Shown here one piece after another: positions 36,101 to 45,511 of a stretch of DNA of 64,000 bases. The translations under genes were made by a program, and so were the position numbers. The stretch is from Neosynechococcus sphagnicola sy1. GTDB lineage: Bacteria; Cyanobacteriota; Cyanobacteriia; Neosynechococcales; Neosynechococcaceae. Below the pieces are notes generated by a model, which made no database searches, was not told the DNA's origin, and was given only the letters and a program-made list of their open reading frames with translations. The stretch spans positions 89,031 through 153,030 of the forward strand of contig NZ_JJML01000008.1 in the NCBI RefSeq assembly GCF_000775285.1. Reading direction: 5' to 3'. Numbering within the stretch: position 1 is the stretch's first letter; the number at the start of each line of letters is the position of its first letter.

Positions 36101-38853
36101 ACATTGCTGTATTCCATCTGTTGCAGTTCCAGACGCACCCGTTCCCCAGACAAAACCTGACCCGCAGCATTGGTGACAATCACCTGCAAGGAGAAGGGCT
36201 TGCCTGCATCTGCGACAAAATCACTCTTGAGACCAATCAGGCGATCGCTGGGGAGGGCTGTAAACGTCTGGGAATTGGCCACCGTCAGATTCGACACATC
36301 CTGCACTTGCACATCCACCCGGTAAGTCATCGGGTAAGCCAGTTCAGGGTCAACGGTTACCGTCTGGGTTCCCTGACCTTGTTGACTCAAGGAATGGGTA
36401 ACTTGCAAGACATCCGTTGCCAGGGATGGGCGTTCCTCCGGCCAAAACCAGCGCCGCCCAAACATAAACGACTCCCAACCAGGGGGGACAAACTCAGCTT
36501 CTTTGCGGGTGACATAATATTCAGCCTGGCCTCCCTCCACCGGAGGGCCAAAGAGGTAGTTGCTCTGAGCCGCCGCCTGCACCGACTGACCCACCAAGGC
36601 AAATTCCCGATTGAGCTTCAGATCTACCTTAAAATTCGGTGGTTTGAACTCAGCCACTCGAAACTCGCCGGTAATTTCAGCCCCACTGCTACCCTGGCCA
36701 CGGATCGTATAGAAACCCAAGGGTTGATTGGTCTTCAGGGGCAACTTCAGCGAAAAGGTGCCAAAGCCATTGGTGGGTTGGCTGCCCAAATCGGTCTTGG
36801 TGCCATCGGGGGCTTCTAAGGTGATCTGATAGATCGCATTTTTGTCCTGTTGCAGCACCCCGTGTTGCAGATAGTAGGCCGTTCCGGTAAACCAGGCAGT
36901 TTCCCCCGGTTGGTAGAGTTGGCGATCTGAGAAAATGGTTCCCCGAGACTCCGGTTGTCCACTGTTCCATCCTGCATCAATTCCGTAGCCGTAGGCACCA
37001 CTATACTCCTGCGATCGCGCAAAGGCCCAGTCATCACCCTGGCGCACAATTGTGAGCAAATTCGGGGCTTCCCCTGGGTTCTTCCCGGCGGGACACGACG
37101 CTAAATCTTGCCGGGTGAACTGTAACGTTCCGGTGGGATCGGTTTGACCCACGGCACAGGGCTGGGGCGGCGGGAAGGATTTGGCCTCTAGTTGGGATGC
37201 ATAGACTTCAACCTTGGCCCCGGCCACCGCTGCCCCGTCGGAGAGCTGGTGGACTCGGATCAGTCCAGAATCTGGGAACCATTGGGTGAAAACGCCAAGA
37301 TTCGTCAGCTGCACCAACCCGTAGAAGTCGGGTTGTCGCCATTTCTCCTTGCCATCCTCCAGATAGCGGTTGGTGCGTGCCTGCACCCCATAGGCCAACA
37401 TGCCAGTGGCTACCCCTAGTTTTTCCCGCAGGGGCACGGGAATTTCGGCGGGTTGGTTAGTGGAGGGACTGGCTAGTGGAAAGCGCTGCCAAGTGAGGGG
37501 ATTGGGCAGTAAATCATTGCCATTGCCATTGGGAGAAGCGGTATCGACATAAACTAAATCCGTCGGTTGCACCACGCGATAGGCCGCCTTGTAAGCGGAT
37601 TCCGGCAGATTCACCGCTGATATTTGCAACTGTAAATTCTGACCGGATGGAAAAATATTCAACCCTGAGGGTGCCCAGATATCACTGGCCAAATCCCCGG
37701 TGGTGTATTGTACCGTCACCGGTTGCCCCAGGGTTTGACCAAATTTATCCTTCAGTTGGGAATCAATAGAGATCGTATAGGCCGTTCCAGGGTCAAAGGC
37801 CCAGGGATTCAGGTTCACCACTGTGTCACCATCGTAGGCTTGCACCAAGGTCAGTCCGTTTTTAGGCGCTGGTTTCACCGTAATGGCGGCGATCGCTGAT
37901 GCCGCAACTAAGCCATTGTTAAACCGCAACTGCGCTCCGCCCTGGACAAATCGTCCGAAGGCACCCCCCGCATCCGGTTGGCCAAAAAACTGGAGCTGCT
38001 CGAAGGCCAGTGGTCCATAGGTTTTAATCTGACTGGCTACCGTCGTCGTTGTCGGTAAATTGCCGTGGCGAGGCAGCAAGCCGGGGGTGAATTCTAGTCG
38101 ATAGGCAGCTGCCTTGCTTAACGATTGCTGGGGTTGCAGGGTGTAATTCCAGACCTGTGTCGCTGGATCGAACTGCGTGGTGGGGGAGTCTTCGGCTGGG
38201 GTTGAGGGTTGCAGTGCTACCTTAACGGGAATGACATCGGGGCTGCCCTGGGGGAGCAACCGCAGGTGCTGCCCCAGGGAATCAGGATCCAACTCGACGT
38301 TGGCAGTAAAACTCAGGGTTGGGGTTAAGCCCACAGGTTCTGCCTGGGAGTCTGGATCTTGGGTCTGCCCCGGCAAGTTGGTCAACTTAATGGGCGGGGT
38401 ACTAAACGTCCAGGCCAGATCCTTGTCCAAGCGGTGTTTGTTCAGATCGGCGAGTCCAGCTTTCAACGTGACCCGCACCCGCGTGGCTTGGGGAATGGCT
38501 CGATCCGCTTGAAAGCCCACCATCCGGGGTGTGAGGAACCGAAATTGTCCTGACAGGGGCGGCAGGATTTCAAACTTTTGTAGAATTTTTTGCTGATCGG
38601 GGCTATCGATACTTTCTATGGGAATCAGCGGTTCTTGGAAGCGAATCCGAATCTGAGATAGGGTTGCTGCTTCACCCGTAGGGCTGATTTCCTCAATCCA
38701 TGGAGGTAGGGTTGGCAACGGTAAGGCAGCCACGGCGGGTAATCGCTCTTGGCCCGATAGGGTCGCAATCCCACAGCCAGCAATGCCCACCACCCACAAC
38801 AACAGCAGTAGCGACCGCATCCAAGTCCGTAATCTTCTAGGAATAGCACCCAT
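33114..38853 (-). CDS. Alpha-2-macroglobulin family lipoprotein (frameshifted)
   Basis: Very large (about 1,912 residues) bacterial alpha-2-macroglobulin, thought to trap proteases in the cell envelope. It starts with a lipoprotein signal (LLLLLWVVGIAGC), followed by an Ig-like domain, several MG domains, the MG block RLGIFSDRQLYQPGETAW-like (GTIFSDRQLYQPGE), and the A2M core (LPDDLTTWRAMVVATDGDLHFGSG). The frame breaks near a run of six C (34650-34655 on the plus strand). One base fewer joins QVVADT to GLELSLASTLIPEI. The segment that would carry the CxEQ thioester reads EPAASQLAIATHLQ, so the thioester appears to be absent. The C-terminal terpenoid-cyclase-like and receptor-like domains are complete. 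Confidence 0.88.
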
Positions 38854-38924
38854 TTTGCTGCCCTCACGTCCCTTCCCAGTGATAACGGACAGCGCTGGTC
38901 AGACCTCGGAATTACGCATAATTC

Positions 38925-39356
38925 TTAATCCAGACAGGTTCCATCCGGTAGCACGGCCATGGACAACTTGGTCTCAAACAGAATCGCTCCTGCCAGGGTG
39001 GCCTCAAACAGGTTGGCGGCTTTTAGGGTTGCCCAACTGAGATTCGTCTGACTGAGATTGGCTCCGCGCAGCACCGCCCCCTCGAAGTTCGCGGTTTTGA
39101 GGTTAGCGCCCTGGAGGTTGGCTTGGCTTAGTTTAGCCCGGTTCAGGTTGGCACCACTGAGATCGCTGCCCCGCAAATCTGCATAACTTAAATCTGCGGC
39201 ACTCAAATCCGAGATCGCCAGTTTCGCTCCTCGCAGATTGGCACCACTCAAGTTGATCCCAGAGAGTTGCTGGCGACTAAAGTCGCGCTCTCCAGCGGCG
39301 TATCGTTCTAAAATATCTTCAGTTTTAACCTGACTGCTCTGCTGATGTCTGTTCAT
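38925..39356 (-). CDS. Pentapeptide-repeat protein
   Basis: Protein of 143 residues from ATG 39356 (a TTG at 39386 would add ten). After a short N-terminal segment with RYAAGERDFSRQQL it is made of pentapeptide repeats of the A(D/N)Lxx type: NLSGANLRGAKL, DLSAADLSYADL, NLNRAKLSQANLQGANL and so on. These fold into a quadrilateral beta-helix. The function is unknown. The N-terminal RYAxGERxF motif is shared with the second pentapeptide protein at 60753. Confidence 0.83.
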   Translation of the reverse strand: MNRHQQSSQVKTEDILERYAAGERDFSRQQLSGINLSGANLRGAKLAISDLSAADLSYADLRGSDLSGANLNRAKLSQANLQGANLKTANFEGAVLRGANLSQTNLSWATLKAANLFEATLAGAILFETKLSMAVLPDGTCLD

Positions 39357-39621
39357 GCGTAGCACCGTTTGCGGGTACTCTGGCAATTTTATGATCCCTG
39401 CTCCAGTCTCTACACTAACTGAAGGGCGGATTGCTAGAGGTTGAGGGTCAATGGTAGCGTGAATAGTAGCAGTTCATCAGCTGCACAGGTCTGGTTAGGC
39501 ACGATCAATAGGTTAGAGGCTCGTTTTCAGTACCACTGTTTATAGCGTTTTGTTTGACAGCTGCGCGGTTTCCTAACTCTGCCATTTAATCCTTCCCCAT
39601 GACTTGAATGCGAGAAATTGG

Positions 39622-40005
39622 ATGGTCACACCAGCACTTCCCTATCGCTTGCTTCAACTCCCTGAACGGGTTGAGCATGTCAATGTCAGAGCGATTCTAG
39701 CTCAGGTCACTGATCTGATGAAGTGGGGTACAACTGCTGTCCTCCTAGATTGTCATCGGGTTACGTTTATGGATAGCTCCGGACTAGGCTTATTGGTCAC
39801 GATTCTGAATCGGCTTGAGGCCGATGGAGGACATTTGTATCTGTGTGGAGTCAGAGAGCATACTCTAGAACTGCTGGAAGCAACGGATCTCCAGCAGACC
39901 ATCCCCATCTTTGAACATGAAGCCGCCTTTTGCCACTGGCTCACCCATGCCCAACCCAATCAGCAACTGGCTATCCCTGATTTTTCAGGCACAATTGAGA
40001 AGTAG
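39622..40005 (+). CDS. STAS-domain anti-sigma factor antagonist-like protein
   Basis: Protein of 127 residues with a SpoIIAA/RsbV-like STAS domain. The phosphorylatable serine motif is present as MDSSGLGLLVTILNRL, followed by LYLCGVREHTLELLEATDL. It probably takes part in a partner-switching regulatory pathway; no cognate kinase or phosphatase is adjacent. I use the ATG 39622; a TTG at 39604 is in frame. The next gene begins in the stop-codon region of this one. Confidence 0.85.
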   Translation: MVTPALPYRLLQLPERVEHVNVRAILAQVTDLMKWGTTAVLLDCHRVTFMDSSGLGLLVTILNRLEADGGHLYLCGVREHTLELLEATDLQQTIPIFEHEAAFCHWLTHAQPNQQLAIPDFSGTIEK

Positions 40006-40040
40006 TGATCTACTCCTGTCGTCCCGCGGTTGAGATTTTG

Positions 40041-40916
40041 ATGTCTACTGCCAAGCTTTCCCTCACTGGTCTGACTGCGGATGCCTTCCGACACCCCTTG
40101 GATCTGGACGCTACTTCCACCCTCAAGCAATTACCAGGATTAGATGTGGTGGTGCGGAGCCTGCTAGGACCCTTAGCAGAACAATTCTTCTCGTTGGATC
40201 ATCTAGCAGCCAGCATTCTCATCAGTGAGCAGCAGTTACCCCAGTATCACCAACTGCTGTTGGACGCCTGCCGCATTCTCGATATTGAGCCCCCGCAACT
40301 CTATCTGCGGCAGCACCCCGTACCCAATGCTTATACCCTGGCAATTCGGGGAAAGCAGCCATTTATTGTCCTCCACACCTCCCTGGTTGATTTACTGACG
40401 CCAGAGGAAGTGCAGGCGGTCATTGCCCATGAACTCGGTCATCTCAAATGTGATCATGGGGTCTACCTAACTCTGGCTAATTTAATTGTGCTCACCGCTG
40501 GGCAGTTACCAATTTTAGGCACCTTCCTGGCTCAGGGGTTACAGATGCAGATGCTCAGTTGGCTCCGCTGTGCAGAGTTTACTTGCGATCGCGCAGCTCT
40601 ATTGGTCACTCAGAACCCTAGAATTGTCATGTCTGTGTTGATGAAATTGGCAGGTGGATCACCTCAACTTGCCCATCAGTTAAACTTAGATGCCTTTATT
40701 GCCCAGGCGAGAGCCTACGAAGATGCCAGTTCTACCGAAATAGGGGAAGCACTGAAACAAGCTCAGACTGTAAACTTGACTCACCCAGTTCCGGTGTTGC
40801 GCGCCAGTGAGATTGACCGCTGGGCCAGCACACAGGCATATCAAACTCTGTTGCAGACGGCTGAGATTCAGTATAATAGTGAAGCTGCTATCAAGGGCGG
40901 GTGGCGAAACTGGTAG
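40041..40916 (+). CDS. M48 family zinc metalloprotease
   Basis: Zinc peptidase of the M48 (HtpX/Ste24-like) family. The HELGH zinc-binding motif starts at residue 130 (ATG 40041 numbering), a third ligand lies in the CAEFTCDRAALL block, and a hydrophobic segment follows HELGH (LTLANLIVLTAGQLPILG). A GTG at 40005 overlapping the upstream stop is an alternative start. Its last seven codons lie inside the tRNA-Leu gene, and its stop is the TAG in the tRNA D-loop, so the C-terminus KGGWRNW is tRNA-derived. Confidence 0.88.
   Translation: MSTAKLSLTGLTADAFRHPLDLDATSTLKQLPGLDVVVRSLLGPLAEQFFSLDHLAASILISEQQLPQYHQLLLDACRILDIEPPQLYLRQHPVPNAYTLAIRGKQPFIVLHTSLVDLLTPEEVQAVIAHELGHLKCDHGVYLTLANLIVLTAGQLPILGTFLAQGLQMQMLSWLRCAEFTCDRAALLVTQNPRIVMSVLMKLAGGSPQLAHQLNLDAFIAQARAYEDASSTEIGEALKQAQTVNLTHPVPVLRASEIDRWASTQAYQTLLQTAEIQYNSEAAIKGGWRNW
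40851..40877 (+). promoter_or_regulatory. Candidate promoter of tRNA-Leu inside the protease gene
   Basis: TTGCAG (40851-40856) and TATAAT (40872-40877) with a 15-base spacer lie 18-44 bases before the tRNA. The -10 is perfect and the spacer is short. The promoter would be embedded in the 3' end of the M48 gene. Confidence 0.42.
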
Positions 40917-40976
40917 ACGCAGCAGACTCAAAATCTGCCTCCGAAAGGAGTGAGAGTTCGATTCTCTCTCCGCCCA
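40895..40976 (+). tRNA. tRNA-Leu (anticodon CAA)
   Basis: An 82-base class II tRNA. The acceptor stem GGGCGGG/TCCGCCC closes it; the D-arm contains TGGTAGACGC and the anticodon stem GCAGA/TCTGC encloses the loop CTCAAAA with anticodon CAA at 40929-40931. A variable arm and a T-arm with GTTCGATTC follow. It reads UUG. The CCA end is not encoded in full. It overlaps the end of the protease gene by 22 bases. Confidence 0.95.
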
Positions 40977-41085
40977 TTATCCTTCAAACCGCGTAGATGC
41001 TTACCTGAATCATGGCACTGTAACGAATGGAAATCGGATACAGAGTCATGAATTGAAGATATAGCGGGTATCAATCTACTGAAGC

Positions 41086-41145
41086 GCATTTGCAGCAGTG
41101 ACTAAACCAACCGAATGAGTTCTCTACCGTCACTGCTGCAAATGC
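41086..41145. repeat. Perfect 17-base inverted repeat downstream of tRNA-Leu
   Basis: The arm GCATTTGCAGCAGTGAC (41086-41102) and its exact complement at 41129-41145 are separated by 26 bases. They lie in the 390-base gap between tRNA-Leu and the hli genes. A transcript would fold into a strong hairpin without a T-tract. It could be a small RNA, an attachment-like repeat or a remnant of an integrated element. Confidence 0.6.
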
Positions 41146-41156
41146 AGTTTCTAACG

Positions 41157-41190
41157 CTTGGAGCAAATGAGGATACGTCCTTGCTCCAAG
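41157..41190. repeat. Perfect 10-base inverted repeat
   Basis: CTTGGAGCAA (41157-41166) and TTGCTCCAAG (41181-41190) are separated by 14 bases, next to the larger inverted repeat. No T-run follows, so it is not a typical terminator. Confidence 0.5.
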
Positions 41191-41285
41191 ACAACGGAGA
41201 ATGCTCTTACATGTGATGATGCCCTTGGCTGGCTGGTTTGCTCACTGTGGTCTATTCATCTAAAAACCGCTGTAAGTGCCCACTA

Positions 41286-41315
41286 AAAAGGAGATCACTG
41301 AGTTGATCTCCTTTT
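41286..41315 (-). terminator. Rho-independent terminator of the hli genes
   Basis: A perfect 12-base stem AAAAGGAGATCA / TGATCTCCTTTT with a 6-base loop. On the minus strand it ends in a T-run, 54 bases after the stop of the first hli gene. It could also stop transcription from the tRNA side. Confidence 0.82.
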
Positions 41316-41368
41316 GAAACTCTCGAAAAATTACTAAAGTAAACCAGAAAAGCGACAGGTGCCTGAAA

Positions 41369-41548
41369 TTACATCAGACCCCAGAAGTGAAGGACACCTT
41401 TGCCGACAAGCAATTCAGTTGCTAGGGCAGCAACGAAACCAATCATTGCCAAACGACCATTCCAGATTTCAGCTTGGGGGGTAAACCCAAACTTCCAGGC
41501 ATTCCGGTCTTCCGTAACAGGTGCTGTGATTTTTTGTGTGTCTTGCAT
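41369..41548 (-). CDS. High-light-inducible protein (Hlip), 59 aa
   Basis: Small one-helix chlorophyll-binding protein of the light-harvesting-like family, which protects photosystems and chlorophyll synthesis under stress. It starts [20 protein letters not shown] and has the Chl-binding motif [20 protein letters not shown]. It is the second of two tandem hli genes on the minus strand and is followed by a strong terminator. A GGAG ribosome-binding site lies just upstream of its ATG, within TCCTGGAGACACATC on the coding strand. Confidence 0.93.
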   Translation of the reverse strand: MQDTQKITAPVTEDRNAWKFGFTPQAEIWNGRLAMIGFVAALATELLVGKGVLHFWGLM

Positions 41549-41599
41549 GATGTGTCTCCAGGAGGTTGCAGTTGAGGGTGATGAACAGAGTATTTAGAT

Positions 41600-41752
41600 T
41601 CAGATCAGTCCCAGCAGGTGGAGGACACCTTGGCCTGTTGCTAATTCAGTAACCAGCGCTGCCACAAAGCCAATCATGGCTAAACGACCGTTCCAGTTCT
41701 CAGCACCAACAGTAAAGCCAAAGCTCCAGGTATTCCGGTCTTCTTTCAGCAT
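41600..41752 (-). CDS. High-light-inducible protein (Hlip), 50 aa
   Basis: Second small Hlip, starting [20 protein letters not shown] and carrying the motif [20 protein letters not shown]. The two proteins share most of the helix and the C-terminal GVLH block, so they look like a tandem duplication. The shorter N-terminus is typical of the HliA/HliB type. It is separated from the next hli gene by 51 bases and is probably co-transcribed with it. Confidence 0.92.
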   Translation of the reverse strand: MLKEDRNTWSFGFTVGAENWNGRLAMIGFVAALVTELATGQGVLHLLGLI

Positions 41753-41914
41753 TGCATCGTCTCTAAAGGCTAAGATTTATTAACCGTTGTAAATGAATAT
41801 AACAAAAATTGAGTCCTGTGCCAAGGTGTCCCGGCTGTCTCATGGCTTGTCAAGAATTTTTTTCTGGGTTGAAAACCCAGAAAATCATCTCCTTCGTAAC
41901 TCCTTTTCCATTAG

Positions 41915-42856
41915 CTAACAGTTGACAGCGCAATAGGCAGTTGCCAAGGGTAAGGTGCAGCAAATTCGAGTGGTGAATCCCTCATGATCCTCAGGTTGGC
42001 TAACCCGTTGCGGTAGCGCGGGTGCCACTAGTTCAAGATGACCTTGCATTTGCGCCAAGATCATTTGGTTGCTGAGGAGCGTTAGCCCAGGCGATGGGTG
42101 GTCTGCCGTTGCGAGTTCTGGAGCTGGGGGCATTCGCAGGAGATCGATAGGCTCTGCCCAAGCACCATCCGGACGTTGATCTTCAACCCAAATTTGAACC
42201 GTACCCGCTTCCGGAAGCAGGGCGGCAGAGAGGCGAATTGATCCGGTCGTCATGGCATCGATCGCGGTGGCTACCAAGTTCAAGAGCACCTGTTGTAACC
42301 ATTGCTGATCGGCCACAACTGCACCCTCTACGTGGGGATAGATGACTTGCAGGTGGAGACCTCGATCCTGTGCTTGTATGCATGTCAGGTGATCAATCTC
42401 CTCGAATAGCGTTTTCAGAGACAGGGGTTGCAACTTTAAACGACTACGACCCGCTGCTAATTTTGCCACCCTGAGAATCTGATCCAGCATTGATACCATT
42501 CGCAGCGTCGCAGCATGGGCAAGGCTGACAAACTCCCGCTCTTCAGCCGAATCGTTACATAAATCCGCCAGAATCAGTTGGTGGGTGCCAATAATGCTGC
42601 TCAGGGGCGATCGCAATTCGTGGGAAATTCGGGCTAGATACCCTGCCTGGAACTGCCCGACTGTAATTGCCATCTGATAGGCCAACTCCGAGCATTGCAA
42701 TTGTGATTGAAGGCTTTGGATCTTTGCCAGATACAGCTGTACCGGATCCGCCGGGGAATCGGTCTTAACAACTGACCGGGTTCCCAGAAACCCCCAGCTC
42801 GTCCCCACCCCCAGCCCCATTCCGATCAACATCCACAACCCAGCACTCCAGTCCAT
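41915..42856 (-). CDS. Membrane-anchored histidine kinase-like protein, ATP-binding site divergent
   Basis: Protein of 313 residues with an N-terminal transmembrane helix (LWMLIGMGLGVGTSWGFLG), a short coiled coil and a HisKA domain with the phospho-acceptor H79 in RISHELRSPLSSIIG. The HATPase region follows, but the N-box that normally reads NLVGNA is NLVATAIDA, so the Mg-ATP-binding asparagine is lacking. The G-box survives only as SPGLTLLSNQMILA. Kinase activity is therefore doubtful. No response regulator is adjacent. Confidence 0.8.
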   Translation of the reverse strand: MDWSAGLWMLIGMGLGVGTSWGFLGTRSVVKTDSPADPVQLYLAKIQSLQSQLQCSELAYQMAITVGQFQAGYLARISHELRSPLSSIIGTHQLILADLCNDSAEEREFVSLAHAATLRMVSMLDQILRVAKLAAGRSRLKLQPLSLKTLFEEIDHLTCIQAQDRGLHLQVIYPHVEGAVVADQQWLQQVLLNLVATAIDAMTTGSIRLSAALLPEAGTVQIWVEDQRPDGAWAEPIDLLRMPPAPELATADHPSPGLTLLSNQMILAQMQGHLELVAPALPQRVSQPEDHEGFTTRICCTLPLATAYCAVNC

Positions 42857-42982
42857 GGTTTTCTACCTCGCAAGTTTGGCCTCAATTCGCATCGGGTGCC
42901 CCGATAGGTTAGCGTATCGGTGAGTGCTCGGGAGCCTGATGGGCAAGGGGAGAGCATTCACTTGATTCCCCAATGATCGGGT

Positions 42983-43603
42983 CTAGATTTTCAGCCTCAC
43001 CGACCCTTGGCGTAAAATCTCCCACCCCACCCCACTCCATTTCGCAATCGTGGAGGGGAGGGTGACACCACTTTCCTTCAGCGTTGGGGCTGAACTACCT
43101 TCAATTGCGACCAGATCCGCCAGCAATGGGGTCAAAACCTCTGGAAATGCTGCCGCGATCGCCGCCATTGTTTGCAGGGCAGGTTGACCAGAACGATTCG
43201 CACTGGTGGTCGCCAGCGGTCCCGTTTGAGCCAGGATTGTGCGGGCGATCGCCCGATCGGGAACCCGGAGCCCAATCGTGGTTGGCTGCCGTGGGTGGAT
43301 CTGGGGGGGAACGCGGGAACTCGCAGGGAGAACCAACGTCAAGGCTCCTGGCCAGTACTGTTGGGTCATTTTCTGCCAAATATTCAATTCTGTAGGTGTA
43401 CCAGCCACATAGGGCCAGAGATCTTCCGGGGTCGCAGCCATCAAAATTAAGGGCTTGTCGAGACTTCGCTGTTTGGCGGCAAAAATTAGATGGGAGCAGT
43501 CAGGGCGGGCTGCTAAGGCTGGAACCGTATCCGTCGGAAAGCTAATCAGATGGCTGCCCGAGCTGGCACCCGCCACCAATTCATATAGCGTCACTTGGGG
43601 CAT
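42983..43603 (-). CDS. tsaC: Threonylcarbamoyl-AMP synthase (Sua5/YrdC family)
   Basis: Makes threonylcarbamoyl-AMP from threonine, bicarbonate and ATP for the t6A37 modification of ANN-decoding tRNAs. The family motifs are SFPTDTVPALAA, AAKQRSLDKPLILM, YWPGALTLVLP, TIGLRVPD and TTSANRSGQPA. The 206 residues fit the single-domain form. It overlaps the end of the prmC gene by 13 bases, so the two are translated from one message. Confidence 0.92.
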   Translation of the reverse strand: MPQVTLYELVAGASSGSHLISFPTDTVPALAARPDCSHLIFAAKQRSLDKPLILMAATPEDLWPYVAGTPTELNIWQKMTQQYWPGALTLVLPASSRVPPQIHPRQPTTIGLRVPDRAIARTILAQTGPLATTSANRSGQPALQTMAAIAAAFPEVLTPLLADLVAIEGSSAPTLKESGVTLPSTIAKWSGVGWEILRQGSVRLKI

Positions 43604-44664
43604 GCCGATACTCCAGATCTAGGCTGCGTTACCGCTGAGACAAAGCGATCGATCCCTGCTAAATCCCGGTGAACCTGAATCGAGGTATAGTCTCCCTGAG
43701 CAGTTAACAAGTCCACCACGGTCGCTGCCTGTCCCGCCATCATTTCCACCAGCCACAGCCCTCCCGTCTGGAGATAGTCGGGGGCACCCTGCACCAAGTG
43801 GCGAATACACCCAAGACCATCTGCCCCCCCATCAAGGGCTAGATGAGGCTCGTGCCATGCCACCTCTGGTTGGAGTTGGGCAATCATCTGGCTCGGAATA
43901 TAAGGTGGATTCGAGACCATGCCCAGGAGTTTGCCCCGAAGCGCTGTGAGGGGCTCCCACCAGCTGCCCTGATACCATTGAATGCGATCGCCCCCCAGTC
44001 CCTGCCGCTCGGCATTATATCGGGCGATCCTCAGAGCCTCTGGGCTGTAATCAACGGCATGAATTGTCGCTTGGGGAAAAGCATGGTTGAGCGCGAGGGC
44101 GATCGCCCCACTCCCCGTCCCCAAGTCCACCCAGTGCATCGGTACCGCAATGTCACTCAGAAAGGTGGGAGCCAGGGCAATCGCCAGATCAATTAAGAGT
44201 TCGGTCTCAGGCCGAGGAATTAAGACTGCGGGGGAAACAGCAAGAGAAAAATGACGCCAGGGAGTGGTTCCCGTCAAATACTGAATCGGCACCCGCTGAT
44301 GAGTTCTTAAGTCCCAAAGCTTTGAGAACTCTGACAAAGGATAGGGGATCTGAATCTGGGGGCAATCCTGCAAGGTGTAGAGTCTGAGACGATCTAGCCC
44401 CGTCAGTTCCTGTAAAAACCAATCGATTTCCGCCGCAGCAATGTCAGCGGATTGTGCCGCTTCTAGGGCTGTTCTTCGCCATCGCCACAGTTCAGTACCT
44501 GTCACCCACAGGGTGCAGCGATCGGACAAATGGGTTATTTCTTGCCTAAAAACCACTGCTTCAGCCCCATTACACAGAATTGATCCTAAACAAAAAACTG
44601 GCAGAGAGTCATGGGTGCTCTCAGCCAGTCGACTACAGCGCCTATTTGGTTTTGACGACTCCAC
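43591..44664 (-). CDS. prmC: Release factor N5-glutamine methyltransferase
   Basis: Methylates the glutamine of the GGQ motif in peptide chain release factors. The SAM-binding motif DLGTGSGAIAL and the catalytic NPPY (VSNPPYIP) are clear, with RVPIQYLTGTTPWRHFSLAVSP before them. The GTG start at 44664 gives an unusually long N-terminus of about 35 extra residues; a GTG near 44557 may be the true start. It begins directly after the stop of the Tic22-like gene and overlaps tsaC at its end. Confidence 0.92.
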   Translation of the reverse strand: MESSKPNRRCSRLAESTHDSLPVFCLGSILCNGAEAVVFRQEITHLSDRCTLWVTGTELWRWRRTALEAAQSADIAAAEIDWFLQELTGLDRLRLYTLQDCPQIQIPYPLSEFSKLWDLRTHQRVPIQYLTGTTPWRHFSLAVSPAVLIPRPETELLIDLAIALAPTFLSDIAVPMHWVDLGTGSGAIALALNHAFPQATIHAVDYSPEALRIARYNAERQGLGGDRIQWYQGSWWEPLTALRGKLLGMVSNPPYIPSQMIAQLQPEVAWHEPHLALDGGADGLGCIRHLVQGAPDYLQTGGLWLVEMMAGQAATVVDLLTAQGDYTSIQVHRDLAGIDRFVSAVTQPRSGVSACPK

Positions 44665-45484
44665 CTAGGGAGTGGTGGCTGGGGTCGGTTTGGGAGCTGG
44701 CTTGGGTGGTTGAGGCTGCCCAGCGCCTCCTGGGTTAAGGGAGCGGACATACTCCAGGGAATCACGGGGGGGGATCAGCAGTAGTTGGTTTAACTGGGGA
44801 CTCGTACCAGATTTGAGAGTCTGTAAGACTCCCTCCAAATTCAACACTTGAATGTCAACGGACGCTGCCAGGTTGGGTTGTTGTTGCTTAAACCGTTCCA
44901 GCATTGTCTGGAGCTCTTCTTTACTAAAGAACAGCGGAATCACTTGCTGATTCCCTTGCTGAATGGTTAAACTACCCCGTTCTGGGGGTCCGCCTCTGGC
45001 AACAAATAGGGGAACCCCACTAAACTGAGTTGCCTTTGGATCTGATTGCTTCAAGATCGTGAGGGCTGCAGTTACCTGTTGTTGCATGGGAACATAGGCA
45101 AACTCCAGGAAATCAGGCTTTGTCCGATCCTTCTGCATCAGCTTATAGATTTCCCCCAGGGAGATAGGCACCACGCGCACATTCTTCGCTAACTCAGGGT
45201 TCCGAGTTTTCAGCGTCTCCAAGAAGGCTTTGGCATCCTGCTGGCTGATGAAGGCTCCAGCTACAGGTGCTTGGTTGGGGGAATTCGGGGGGGGTTGCCA
45301 CTAGAGGAGCACCCTCTGCATTGGTTAAGGTGAAGACTGGAATAGGTTTCAGCTTAGTGATGATTTCAGCTTCAGTCAAAGCAAGCACCTGGGTCCGTTC
45401 CATCACAACTGGAGTCAGGGACGGCCCCAGTAAAGCACCTCCAATCAGACCTAGGGTTGCACCCCAGCGAACGAATGATTTCAT
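44665..45484 (-). CDS. Tic22-like family protein (frameshifted)
   Basis: Periplasmic Tic22-like protein, thought to act as a chaperone for outer membrane biogenesis in cyanobacteria. It has a signal peptide (MKSFVRWGATLGLIGGALLG), then KLKPIPVFTLTNAEGAPLV. The frame breaks at a run of eight G (45287-45294, C on the coding strand). With seven, the sequence reads ATPPNSPNQAPVAGAFISQ and continues through DAKAFLETLKTRNPEL, VPLFVARGG and FFSKEELQTML to a Pro-rich tail. I take the ATG at 45484 as start; one at 45511 is in frame. The gene is followed directly by prmC. Confidence 0.86.
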
Positions 45485-45511
45485 AACGACTCCTGCCATC
45501 AGTACCTTCAC

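Noticed and set aside
36007..36819. A 270-codon plus-strand frame opposite the macroglobulin gene
   Set aside because: It is an antisense shadow; the minus-strand product has clear family blocks over the whole stretch.
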